From Patescibacteria group bacterium (GTDB lineage Bacteria > Patescibacteria > Microgenomatia > UBA12405), in assembly GCA_023380755.1 (NCBI GenBank), contig JAMCSD010000003.1:15962-79961 (forward strand): a stretch of DNA of 64,000 bases. Direction: 5' to 3'. How positions within the stretch are numbered: position 1 is the first letter of the stretch; every line of letters starts with the position of its first letter. The notes below the pieces were generated by a model. That model made no database searches and had not been told where the DNA came from. It saw only the letters and a list, made by a program, of their open reading frames with translations. A program made the translations under genes and the position numbers. Positions 41,297 through 48,456 of this stretch are shown here, piece by piece.

Positions 41297-41303
41297 TATT
41301 GTA
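41297..41303. promoter_or_regulatory. Overlapping divergent -10 between GT-C gene and tRNA-Glu
   Basis: TACAAT on the minus strand (41298-41303) faces the gene starting at 41291. TATTGT on the plus strand (41297-41302) lies 11 bp before the tRNA, with a weak TTGAAT at 41272-41277 as a possible -35 (19-bp spacer). Confidence 0.45.
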
Positions 41304-41313
41304 CCCACCAGAA

Positions 41314-41386
41314 GGCTCCATCGTCTAGTGGCCTAGGACGGCAGGTTCTCATCCTGTTAACCGGGGTTCAAATCCCCGTGGAGTCA
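41314..41386 (+). tRNA. tRNA-Glu (anticodon CUC)
   Basis: A 73-nt cloverleaf can be drawn by hand. The acceptor stem GGCTCCA pairs with TGGAGTC (one G-T), the D arm starts GTCT, the anticodon stem GCAGG/CCTGT holds the loop TTCTCAT with CTC at 41348-41350, the T arm CGGGG/CCCCG has loop TTCAAAT, and the discriminator is A. The CCA end is not encoded, so a nucleotidyltransferase must add it. Its 3' half is read antisense as the C-terminus of the gene at 41349-42020. Confidence 0.95.
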
Positions 41387-42020
41387 CACTAATGTTTGGC
41401 GATGAGGGTGAGCAACGATAACGGTTGACCAAGGTGTGAATTTCTTCCCGGGTAATAGGAAGTTTTTCGTAATCAAGAGAGGAAGCACCAGACAAGGTAT
41501 CGCTAATTCCCTCGACCGAGGTCCCCTGCGGGATAAGGTAATGGGTGGGAATATGCCGGGGTATTTGTAGGTGGTGGATAGAAGTGCCAAGTGTACTGGA
41601 AAACAAGGCAGTAATGTCGTCCCCTTCATTATTGTGCCGTCGTAGAAAACTGATTAAATTTTGCTGGCCGTCTGATTGGTGATGGTATTTGTCGTAAAGG
41701 GAAACCCGGGGAACCTTATATTCGAGAACCTTACGCAGGACATAGGATTGCCGGCCTATAGTTTCCAAGATAAAGCCATCCGGATAGGAGAGGTGCCAAA
41801 CCGCATAGTCACTCTGAGTAATTCGTTTTTGAAGCTCATGAACCTGGCTCGGAGTGACGACCAGATAACGCGGAGGCGGAAAATCAGAGACCATCCAATC
41901 ATAAGCCAGTATTTCAAATACTTCACCGGTAAGTCTTGCCCTGTCCTGGGTATGATGTTTTTGGATGTAACGGGGTAAACCTAAGCGTTCAATCCGTCGG
42001 TATATTTCGGGATCCGCCAT
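41349..42020 (-). CDS. Hypothetical soluble protein whose C-terminus is antisense to tRNA-Glu
   Basis: 223 residues with no recognised domain. The body is mixed alpha-beta with many His and Arg residues (RLGLPRYIQKHHTQDRARLT, YDWMVSDFPPPRYLVV, ILETIGRQSYVLRKVLEYKV), suggestive of a nuclease or DNA-binding fold, but this is a guess. The last residues, VTPRGFEPRLTG, are exactly what the antisense of a tRNA T-arm encodes, so the original stop was lost and the frame runs into the tRNA. TATAAT at 42031-42036 lies 10 nt before the ATG, with AGGA between. It is between the tRNA and ssb. Confidence 0.62.
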   Translation of the reverse strand: MADPEIYRRIERLGLPRYIQKHHTQDRARLTGEVFEILAYDWMVSDFPPPRYLVVTPSQVHELQKRITQSDYAVWHLSYPDGFILETIGRQSYVLRKVLEYKVPRVSLYDKYHHQSDGQQNLISFLRRHNNEGDDITALFSSTLGTSIHHLQIPRHIPTHYLIPQGTSVEGISDTLSGASSLDYEKLPITREEIHTLVNRYRCSPSSPNISVTPRGFEPRLTG

Positions 42021-42044
42021 AATATTTCCTATTATATTACAGGT

Positions 42045-42506
42045 TTAAAACGGCATTTCATCGGGAATGACAATATCTTCGACCTTTTGGTCGGTACTGG
42101 TGGGTGTCTCGACAATTTTCTCGGGTTTAAGATCAGATGGTGGACTAAAAGAAGTTGCCGAGGACTCAGTCCCTGGCCGGGGGGTAAAGGGCACTACCGT
42201 GTCAGCGACAATTTCACTGATATAGCGTTTAGTACCATCTTTAGCCTCATATTGACGATTATCAATCCGTCCGACAACAGAAACTTTAACGCCTTTATGG
42301 ACGGAATTGGCAATGAATTCCGCTTGCTTACCCCAGACAACAACATTATGGAAGGTGGGGACATCAACCCACTGATCGCCTTTTTTCATGGAGTAATTAG
42401 TAGCTACGCCCAAAGAGCAGACAGCAGTACCAGATGGAGTGTATTTTAATTCCGGATCACGGGTAACATTGCCGGTAATAAAAGCAACATTAATACTGAA
42501 AGCCAT
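42045..42506 (-). CDS. ssb: Single-stranded DNA-binding protein
   Basis: 153 residues. OB fold with VAFITGNVTRDPELKYTPSGTAVCSLGVATN, WVDVPTFHNVVVWGKQAEFI and VSVVGRIDNRQYEAKDGTKRY (split here by the tool limit but contiguous in the protein). A disordered Pro/Ser-rich linker follows, and the C-terminal tip is DIVIPDEMPF, the acidic-hydrophobic tail that recruits DNA metabolism proteins (E. coli ends DDDIPF). It binds ssDNA as a tetramer. It has a TATAAT at 42532-42537 and thus a short leader of about 20 nt. Confidence 0.96.
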   Translation of the reverse strand: MAFSINVAFITGNVTRDPELKYTPSGTAVCSLGVATNYSMKKGDQWVDVPTFHNVVVWGKQAEFIANSVHKGVKVSVVGRIDNRQYEAKDGTKRYISEIVADTVVPFTPRPGTESSATSFSPPSDLKPEKIVETPTSTDQKVEDIVIPDEMPF

Positions 42507-42550
42507 AAATATAGTTAACGGTTAATAGGTAATTATAACTTAGACCAAAG

Positions 42551-43069
42551 CTACTTGATGCTGACCAGCTCAACCTCGAAAACCAGAGTGGATTTGGGAG
42601 GAATAACATTGCCCGCTCCGCGATCGCCGTAAGCTAATTCGGGAGGGATAGTGAGTCGGCGTTTACCACCGACCTTCATGCCGACCACTCCTTCATCCCA
42701 ACCCTTGATAACCTGGCCGACGCCGATTTGAGTTTCGAAAGGTTGGCCACGGTCATAAGAAGAATCAAACTTCTGGCCGTTTAAGAGCGTGCCGACATAA
42801 TTAATTAAGATGGTGTCACCGGCTTTAACAGCGGAACCGGTACCAATTTTGAGGTCTTCGATCTTTAACTGAGACATAGTGGAGGGAGTCGGATTAACGG
42901 ATAATTGGTTGGGGTTGACGGTAATAGCCGGCGTCGAGCTAACCGGCTCCAAAGTCGGAACGGCAGAACTACCGGAGGGAAGAGAGGCGGGTTTTTGCGA
43001 CAAAATAACCACTACACCGACAATAAGCAAGACGACGACGACTAGGGTACTGATGGCTTCTTTAGACAT
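42551..43069 (-). CDS. FKBP-type peptidyl-prolyl isomerase, membrane-anchored
   Basis: 172 residues: an N-terminal helix (STLVVVVLLIVGVVVIL), a Ser/Thr/Pro linker and one FKBP domain (LKIGTGSAVKAGDTILINYVG, LLNGQKFDSSYDRGQPFE, VIKGWDEGVVGMKVGGKRRL, PPELAYGDRGAGNVIPP). All expected active-site aromatic positions (Tyr, Phe, Trp, Tyr) are seen. It should isomerise prolines of exported proteins. The start is ATG at 43069; only a poor -10 (TATGGT) lies 5 nt upstream. It is divergent from the GH18 gene by 54 bp. Confidence 0.94.
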   Translation of the reverse strand: MSKEAISTLVVVVLLIVGVVVILSQKPASLPSGSSAVPTLEPVSSTPAITVNPNQLSVNPTPSTMSQLKIEDLKIGTGSAVKAGDTILINYVGTLLNGQKFDSSYDRGQPFETQIGVGQVIKGWDEGVVGMKVGGKRRLTIPPELAYGDRGAGNVIPPKSTLVFEVELVSIK

Positions 43070-43111
43070 GATTTACCATATCACACTTTTTGGGGACCGC
43101 CTAGTAAGTGA

Positions 43112-43117
43112 GATAAT
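43112..43117 (+). promoter_or_regulatory. Extended -10 (TGaGATAAT) 6 nt from ATG
   Basis: GATAAT with an upstream TGa ends 6 nt before the GH18 ATG at 43124. Confidence 0.5.
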
Positions 43118-43123
43118 AATTTC

Positions 43124-44281
43124 ATGATTAGGTGGAGACTGGTTTTGAAAATGATGGTCGCCGGTTTGTTGGGTTATTTTTTAGGCGTGGAGGCGATCAC
43201 CATCATTCCGACTTGGGATTTGCCACGCAATCACTTTCTTTATCAAATAACCGGAGTCCATAAACCACTGGTTTTGGGGTATTTGCCGTACTGGTTATTG
43301 GACAAGTCTGAGAATGATTACTCGCCATATTTAACTGATGTGAGTTATTTTGGATTAATTATCAATCATGACGGTACTATTGTTAAAAAAAACGGAAATA
43401 GTAGCGAACCTGGCTGGAATCGTCTAGCCAACGGTGCTCCCCGGGCAAGTTCGTTACTACTGCAAAGTGGGGTGGAAGATAGCATCCAACAGCTGCTCCA
43501 AAACCCAGTCAAGAATGCCAATACTCTGATGAACGAAGTTTTGCCGATCATCAGCCAATACAGGTTTCGCGATTTGACGGTTGATGTGGAAAGCGTAAAG
43601 ACAGTGAGCCCTGATGTGAGTAATAATTATACTCAGTTTTTGAAAACTATTAAGCAGCGGTTGTCGGCCCAAAATCAGGAAATAAGTTTGTCGGTGGATG
43701 TGCCGGTGTATGCCTACTCGCGGCCAACAATTTACAATGTGAATGATCTGCCCTTGGCCGTCGACTATTTAGTGTTGATGACTTATGACTACCATTACCG
43801 CGGGTCAGCTACTGCCGGCCCAGTAGCCCCGCTGAGTGGTGGTGATACTTATTGGGAAAATGATGTCAGCCGGGCAGTTGATTTGGCACTAAAAACCATG
43901 CCGGAGGAGAAATTAATACTGGGGGTCCCGCTCTACGGTTATGAATGGGAAACACAAAGCAATGCTGCCGGGGCGGCCATAATTCCGGGCAGCGGCTTGA
44001 CAGCGAGTAATAAACGGGTGGCCGAAATACTGGATAATTGCCCCAATTGCCAGGTGACAACCGATAAAAGCTCGGGGGAGAAATCAATTGTTTATTTGGA
44101 TACCACGACCAATTCTTACCATCAAATTTTTATCGGTGATGAAACGACACTGGCCAAAAAGATTGAACTCGCTAAACAGAAGCACTTAGGCGGAATCGCC
44201 TTTTGGGCCCTGGGCTACGAGGACAACCAAATGCTAAAAAAACTAAAAGATTACCAAAATTTTAAGTGGATCAGCGAATAA
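43124..44281 (+). CDS. GH18 glycosyl hydrolase (YaaH/SleL-like), membrane-anchored
   Basis: 385 residues. N-terminal membrane helix (about 8-26), then a TIM-barrel GH18 domain: VLGYLPYWLLDKSEN at the first strand, RFRDLTVDVESVK (catalytic Glu156, Asp154; the first Asp of the usual DxxDxDxE is replaced), VDYLVLMTYDYHYRGS and the later LILGVPLYGYEWE. The LGGIAFWALGYED at the end is the last conserved strand (W). This type cuts N-acetylglucosamine linkages in peptidoglycan or chitin, so it probably remodels the wall. Its end overlaps the convergent gene at 44271 by 11 bp. Confidence 0.9.
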   Translation: MIRWRLVLKMMVAGLLGYFLGVEAITIIPTWDLPRNHFLYQITGVHKPLVLGYLPYWLLDKSENDYSPYLTDVSYFGLIINHDGTIVKKNGNSSEPGWNRLANGAPRASSLLLQSGVEDSIQQLLQNPVKNANTLMNEVLPIISQYRFRDLTVDVESVKTVSPDVSNNYTQFLKTIKQRLSAQNQEISLSVDVPVYAYSRPTIYNVNDLPLAVDYLVLMTYDYHYRGSATAGPVAPLSGGDTYWENDVSRAVDLALKTMPEEKLILGVPLYGYEWETQSNAAGAAIIPGSGLTASNKRVAEILDNCPNCQVTTDKSSGEKSIVYLDTTTNSYHQIFIGDETTLAKKIELAKQKHLGGIAFWALGYEDNQMLKKLKDYQNFKWISE

Positions 44282-44885
44282 AGCGATAAGTGCGATTGCT
44301 ATCATTAAAGCGCAGCCGGCGGTTAGACCGTAAGTCGACAATATGGGTGACATTCGATAAATCTTCGTAGGCAATTTGTCCCAAGCCCTGGAGGTAGATA
44401 TATCCGGAGTCAAAAGTGATAGTGAGGCCGGAGGCCGGGTGAACCAGAAGATGAGCGGCGCGAATGGTGTTGTCGGCAGTTGTTGGTTGATATTCAATTT
44501 CCCCGCTGCTTTGGGTTAAAAGCAAATTTGGCAAAACTCCGTTGGTAAAGTCCAGAACGGTATTGGGCTTGACCTGCAAGCTTAAAACCGGGGAAAACCC
44601 GAGAGAAGCCGATGAGGAGGCATCGGTCCTGATCCCCTCCCCCTGAACCAGCCAATCAGAGGGTGCCATGGGAAGATAAGCAGAAGAATAACGGGGATGT
44701 TTGAGCGGCAGACCGGAGCTGGAGCTGACTTGGGCTTTAATGGCTGCCGAGGGGGCTGAGGGCGGCGCATAGGCCAAAGGCGGAAAGGTGAGAGGGCGAT
44801 GAAGACTAAGATAACGGCGGACGAAAGGGACCGAAAAACCGATGACAATGGCCACTAAAATTAATAGCAACTTAAGCAGGCGCAT
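44271..44885 (-). CDS. Secreted or anchored protein, unknown
   Basis: 204 residues. One N-terminal membrane helix (LLKLLLILVAIVIGFSVPFV), a Pro/Ser/Ala-rich linker (about 38-58) and a C-terminal domain with a repeated strand pattern (SPVLSLQVKPNTVLDFTNG, SGEIEYQPTTADNTI, SGLTITFDSGYIYLQGLG), which recalls FecR-like beta repeats. No catalytic motif is seen. TAAAAT (44891-44896) ends 5 nt before the ATG. It sits between an M29 aminopeptidase and GH18, so an envelope role is possible. Function unknown. Confidence 0.62.
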   Translation of the reverse strand: MRLLKLLLILVAIVIGFSVPFVRRYLSLHRPLTFPPLAYAPPSAPSAAIKAQVSSSSGLPLKHPRYSSAYLPMAPSDWLVQGEGIRTDASSSASLGFSPVLSLQVKPNTVLDFTNGVLPNLLLTQSSGEIEYQPTTADNTIRAAHLLVHPASGLTITFDSGYIYLQGLGQIAYEDLSNVTHIVDLRSNRRLRFNDSNRTYRFIR

Positions 44886-44890
44886 GGAAT

Positions 44891-44896
44891 ATTTTA
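44891..44896 (-). promoter_or_regulatory. -10 element 5 nt from ATG
   Basis: TAAAAT ends 5 nt before the ATG at 44885, in the gap after the M29 gene. Confidence 0.55.
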
Positions 44897-44904
44897 CCTT
44901 AATT

Positions 44905-46101
44905 CTAAAAGTTAAATTGACCGTGGTGATAGATGACTTTTGAAGAACCGTCAGCCAGAATAGCAGTCACCCGTCGATCGGTACTGGCGATGATGTCGGT
45001 ATGGACAGCCGAGTGATTAAAACCAAGACGTTTCAAGACGGCTGGATTAGCCGGGGGTTTCCCCCGATAACACTCTTGGAAAGACATGCCGACGGCAAGA
45101 TGAGTGTTGCCATAATTACCGCCGTAATTTTCATCATATAGTGTTTCGGCCATGTATCGATTGATGCGCGAGAAGCGCTTGTCGGTAAGGGAAAATTCAC
45201 CGACACGATTAGCATTTTTAACGGCTAACATTTCCTGAAGGATCTTGTCACCATAAACGGCCTGGGCTTTTTTGATTTTTCCGGCAGCGAATTCTAGTTT
45301 AATATCTTTGATTAAGTGGCCGTAGCGGTATAAAGGCAGATCAAAGGAGATAGTCCCTTCAGTAAAGCGGGCATCGGGTGAGGTAAATATTTCGAAACTG
45401 GGAATATTGCGGCCGCTACCGCTGACCCACCGGCGATGGGGACCAATTGCCAGCCACAAATCCGTGCCTTCGGCCTCGACATGTAGTTTATCGATAGATA
45501 AATTATTGAGATTTTTTTCGATAGCAGTCATCTTGGTAAAAACCGACCGCCATTGCCGAAGAGCATCAGGCTGGTCGAGGAAACAGGCGCGAACTATTTG
45601 CTGCCAACATTCCTCAAGAGTTAGCCCCGCTTCTTGGGCCATAGCTTCAGTGGGGTACATAGCTATAGTCCAGGTATAACGGCCGGCAGCTTCTTTTTTA
45701 TTTAGCCAATTGATGTAAGGCAGACGGGTGCGGGAGCGGTCCATGATTTTTTTAGGATCAATGCCTTCCAGTTCGTGCTTGTTAGTTTCGGCAATTATGG
45801 TGATGGTATGATCGGCCTGAATAGCCCGGCCTTTCATAAAAGAGCGAGGGAAAAAGCGGATCTGTTCCGGATTAGCAAATTCAAAGAAATCGCGTTCCAA
45901 GTCGTTGGGCAGATATTGGATTAGGGGGTGGGCGTTGGCTTTTAAAACGGCTTTATTTAATTCGATTAAAAGAAGCTTGGCCGCCTCAGGAACCTGAAGG
46001 AAAACGACTTCCCCCGGACGGACCCCCCGACCGCTATTTAAAGCAAAGTTGACCAGAATATCGGCGTACCTTTCTAAATAGACAGGCTCCAAAGAAGACA
46101 T
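44905..46101 (-). CDS. M29-family aminopeptidase
   Basis: 398 residues with the M29 pattern: an N-terminal domain starting RYADILVNFALNSGRGVRPGE and VFLQVPEAAKLLLIELNKAV, then the metal ligands near the C-terminus in EGTISFDLPLYRYGH, NRVGEFSLTDKRFSRINRYM and HSAVHTDIIASTDRRVTAIL (His-Thr-Asp). The enzyme removes N-terminal residues of peptides using two cobalt or zinc ions, in the cytosol. It probably helps recycle imported or broken-down peptides. The gene begins 3 bp after the stop of the bactofilin-like gene. Confidence 0.92.
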   Translation of the reverse strand: MSSLEPVYLERYADILVNFALNSGRGVRPGEVVFLQVPEAAKLLLIELNKAVLKANAHPLIQYLPNDLERDFFEFANPEQIRFFPRSFMKGRAIQADHTITIIAETNKHELEGIDPKKIMDRSRTRLPYINWLNKKEAAGRYTWTIAMYPTEAMAQEAGLTLEECWQQIVRACFLDQPDALRQWRSVFTKMTAIEKNLNNLSIDKLHVEAEGTDLWLAIGPHRRWVSGSGRNIPSFEIFTSPDARFTEGTISFDLPLYRYGHLIKDIKLEFAAGKIKKAQAVYGDKILQEMLAVKNANRVGEFSLTDKRFSRINRYMAETLYDENYGGNYGNTHLAVGMSFQECYRGKPPANPAVLKRLGFNHSAVHTDIIASTDRRVTAILADGSSKVIYHHGQFNF

Positions 46102-46104
46102 AAG

Positions 46105-47238
46105 CTATTTTTGCCGCCATGCTAAATAGACGCTACCGATACCAAACCAGGTCAGCAGAAAGGAAACAAACCAACCGACAACGGGTATTTGACGAACGAC
46201 CGTTAAAATTAATAAGCCGACGATAAAGGCAAAATAAAGAGAACCCTGGTTGACCAAGAGGCGGCCTAAATAGACCGCAGCTGAGAGATCGGCGATGAAG
46301 ACAAAAAGGACCCACAAAGGAACAAAAGTTAATGCCAGGGGAATACCGATTAAACTGATAAGTAGGACGAAAAAGATTAAAAAGGCCAAGAGAGATATGA
46401 TGACTCCCCATTTCAAGCTTTCGCCCAAACCATTACTCAGAATGGCAGATGATTTTTCAAAAAAGCCCGGGAAGAGCAAAACAAAAAGACTTCCCATAAT
46501 TAGGCTAATAATAAAGATAAATGCCCGAAAAACAGTGCGCATCACTAAAAAAGCGTCCCTAACCTGGACCGAACTGGGAGTGGAGACAGTCGGCAGGTCA
46601 TAATTGATTTGATGAAATTCAGTTTTGCCTTTGACGACCGGAGGGAAAATGAGGCTTTGCTTACTTTGGTATGTGAGATCGCCCAAGATGGAAGCAGTAG
46701 TGGCTAGGGCAATGGTATTGCCGGTGAGGTTGGCACTGCCATTAACTTGGCCGTTAAGATGGATGGTTTGCGCCCAGGCTTGAAGATTTTTGCCAACAGT
46801 ACCCGAATCAGTCAGGGTCTCGGCTCCAGCCAATAATTCACCACTAATCGAGGCTGTGGGGGCAAAAGTAATCAATTGACCAAAAAGAGTAGAATTCTTG
46901 GTCACCTTACCGGAAACGTTCACGGTCTGGCCGGCCAAACGTAGGTTACCACCGGTAAGATTGTTGATATTAATATTTTGACCGGCACAAATGATATCGC
47001 CAGTTACCGGACCGGTGACGGTAACGTTTTTACCGGCACAAATCAGATCCCCATCAACCTTACCCTGGATGTTAACATCGTTACCGGAAACTACTAAGGA
47101 TTCGTTAACTACTGATTTTGAATCGAGACGATATGAGTCTTGGGATTTGAACTGAAAAGCGGCTGCCGGAGCGGGAAGCAGTAACCACCCCGAGAACATA
47201 ATCAGGCTCAGGAGCACTAATTTGGTCGTGTTTTTCAT
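46105..47238 (-). CDS. Bactofilin-like polymer-forming protein with C-terminal membrane domain
   Basis: 377 residues from the ATG at 47238; a longer reading to 47373 would cross the neighbouring divergent gene. An N-terminal signal peptide (VLLSLIMFSGWLLLPAPAAA) is followed by about eight short beta-helix repeats with NVxVxGxVxGDLICAGxNVxV (e.g. GKVDGDLICAGKNVTVTG, PVTGDIICAGQNININN), the pattern of bactofilins and polymer-forming proteins. The C-terminal third has four membrane helices (LVMRTVFRAFIFIISLIMG onward). The repeats should lie outside. TATCAT (47245-47250) ends 6 nt upstream. Role unknown; perhaps envelope scaffolding. Confidence 0.8.
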   Translation of the reverse strand: MKNTTKLVLLSLIMFSGWLLLPAPAAAFQFKSQDSYRLDSKSVVNESLVVSGNDVNIQGKVDGDLICAGKNVTVTGPVTGDIICAGQNININNLTGGNLRLAGQTVNVSGKVTKNSTLFGQLITFAPTASISGELLAGAETLTDSGTVGKNLQAWAQTIHLNGQVNGSANLTGNTIALATTASILGDLTYQSKQSLIFPPVVKGKTEFHQINYDLPTVSTPSSVQVRDAFLVMRTVFRAFIFIISLIMGSLFVLLFPGFFEKSSAILSNGLGESLKWGVIISLLAFLIFFVLLISLIGIPLALTFVPLWVLFVFIADLSAAVYLGRLLVNQGSLYFAFIVGLLILTVVRQIPVVGWFVSFLLTWFGIGSVYLAWRQK

Positions 47239-47278
47239 AAAATAATGATATATTATGTTCAGATAGATTACAAATACC

Positions 47279-47470
47279 ATGTCACAACCAAGAACCATAC
47301 CTATCGACCAGTTTGCTGAGTCAATCCATCTAAATGCGGAACAAACAAAGGCCGTCAAGGAGTATATCGTCAACCTGCTCCTGGATAACCTGCGTCAGAT
47401 GAAAGAAGAGTATAACCAGGAAATTGATACGGCCATTAAGAATCTTTCGGGTTATCCCGAACAATCATAA
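47279..47470 (+). CDS. Small helical protein, unknown
   Basis: 63 residues, mostly helix: AEQTKAVKEYIVNLLLDNLRQMKEEYNQEI and a short C-terminus. It is acidic, without Cys or membrane segments. The length, clear ATG and position 40 bp from the divergent bactofilin-like gene suggest a real gene, but the promoter is weak (TACAAA or TAGATT). Its last 35 bp overlap the convergent peptidase gene. No family recognised; a small regulatory or chaperone-like helical hairpin is possible. Confidence 0.5.
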   Translation: MSQPRTIPIDQFAESIHLNAEQTKAVKEYIVNLLLDNLRQMKEEYNQEIDTAIKNLSGYPEQS

Positions 47471-48089
47471 AGCAGCCAGAATAGACGTAAGGGAGAAGGA
47501 CTTTGGTGGCACTGTTGATCCACAGGCCAGAGGTAACCGACATACATGATTTGTGGAAACCAGTGGCAGTCAGCAAATAAGAACCATAGGTCCGATAATT
47601 ATCGCGATAATCAGAATCAATGACCAATAAACCGGTATCATCGGCTTGGGGTACAGTGACCCAGTGTTCGCCAAACCCCTCACCATCATAAAATTTAATC
47701 ATAGTGGTTAAGGCGACGGAATGTTCATCAAGGTGTCGGGAGAGTTCCGAGGCATGATTGAGGTAGACGAGACTGGTGGTACAACCATAAACAGCTAGAA
47801 CCTTTTCAATCGTATGGTCATCACCGCCTTCCTTGGGATTGGCACCATATTTGACCGCTAAGTCAGAGATTTCTTGGAGGGTAACTTGTTTCCCTAATGC
47901 TAAAAGGGCATGAAAGGCAGCAAAGGCGGAACAGCCCCAACCGGAAAGGTATTGAGTCACCGACTCGGGAGCGGTAGCCTGAGGTAAGTTATAAGGCAGA
48001 AAATGGACGTCCTGACCTTCCGTTAAGGCCCGGTTAGAAAAATTGAGCCAGAGATGGAGCCCGTTGCGGGGTAAGGTAATTTTGCTCAT
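47436..48089 (-). CDS. C39-like papain-fold peptidase, no signal peptide
   Basis: 217 residues from the ATG at 48089; the longer reading to 48329 runs through csaA on the other strand and is rejected. The catalytic set is Q (VTQYLSGWGCSAFAAFHAL, Gln about 8 residues before Cys), His in GFGEHWVTVPQ and Asp in LLVIDSDYRDN. The fold matches C39-type cysteine peptidases as in the gene at 12700, but it has no signal or anchor, so it may act inside the cell or leave it by another route. Its promoter is shared with csaA. Target unknown. Confidence 0.72.
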   Translation of the reverse strand: MSKITLPRNGLHLWLNFSNRALTEGQDVHFLPYNLPQATAPESVTQYLSGWGCSAFAAFHALLALGKQVTLQEISDLAVKYGANPKEGGDDHTIEKVLAVYGCTTSLVYLNHASELSRHLDEHSVALTTMIKFYDGEGFGEHWVTVPQADDTGLLVIDSDYRDNYRTYGSYLLTATGFHKSCMSVTSGLWINSATKVLLPYVYSGCFMIVRDNPKDS

Positions 48090-48101
48090 GTTAGAATAGC
48101 A
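48089..48101. promoter_or_regulatory. Symmetric bidirectional -10 between csaA and the C39-like gene
   Basis: The 13 bases TGTTAGAATAGCA read TGtTAGAAT on the plus strand (48089-48097), 5 nt before the csaA ATG. On the minus strand the same DNA gives TGcTATTCT, 3 nt before the ATG at 48089. Two extended -10 elements thus share 13 bp, and only 13 bp separate the two start codons. Confidence 0.6.
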
Positions 48102-48102
48102 A

Positions 48103-48432
48103 ATGGAACCTGTAACATACGAGGAATTCGCCAAAATAGAATTCCTGGTAGGTGAAATTATTGAAAGTGTTAATGTCGAATGGTCCGAAAAACTCATTCG
48201 AATGAGGGTCGACTTTGGACCCCTAGGGGTAAAAACAGTCATTTCCGGGATCCGGGCCTGGTATTCAGCGGAGGCCTTGCTCGGCAAGAAAACTGTTTTT
48301 GTTGTCAATATTATACCAAAAAGGATCAAAGATGAGCTTTCTGAAGCAATGCTATTTGGAGCTCAGGACGAGACGATCATGAGTCTTCTTTTGCTTGATC
48401 ATGAGGTTAAAAATGGCAGTAAAGTCTTCTAA
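48103..48432 (+). CDS. csaA: CsaA-like tRNA-binding OB-fold protein
   Basis: 109 residues, the whole of the CsaA/EMAP OB-fold: FLVGEIIESVNVEWSEKLIRMRVDFG, KTVISGIRAWYSAEALLGKK, FVVNIIPKRIKDELSEAMLF and the closing GSKVF. CsaA is described as an export-related chaperone and binds tRNA-like RNA; free-standing copies also act as MetRS partners. The closest homologue inside the window is the domain at the end of LysRS. Expressed from the bidirectional -10, leaderless. Role as chaperone or tRNA partner is not settled by sequence. Confidence 0.88.
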   Translation: MEPVTYEEFAKIEFLVGEIIESVNVEWSEKLIRMRVDFGPLGVKTVISGIRAWYSAEALLGKKTVFVVNIIPKRIKDELSEAMLFGAQDETIMSLLLLDHEVKNGSKVF

Positions 48433-48456
48433 ATTGTTGTATGATGGGTTAAGAAT

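Noticed and set aside
47239..47373. N-terminal extension of the bactofilin-like protein
   Set aside because: It crosses the divergent gene at 47279 and lacks a signal; the ATG at 47238 starts a good signal peptide.
48090..48329. N-terminal extension of the C39-like protein
   Set aside because: It is the antisense of csaA and contains no conserved sequence.
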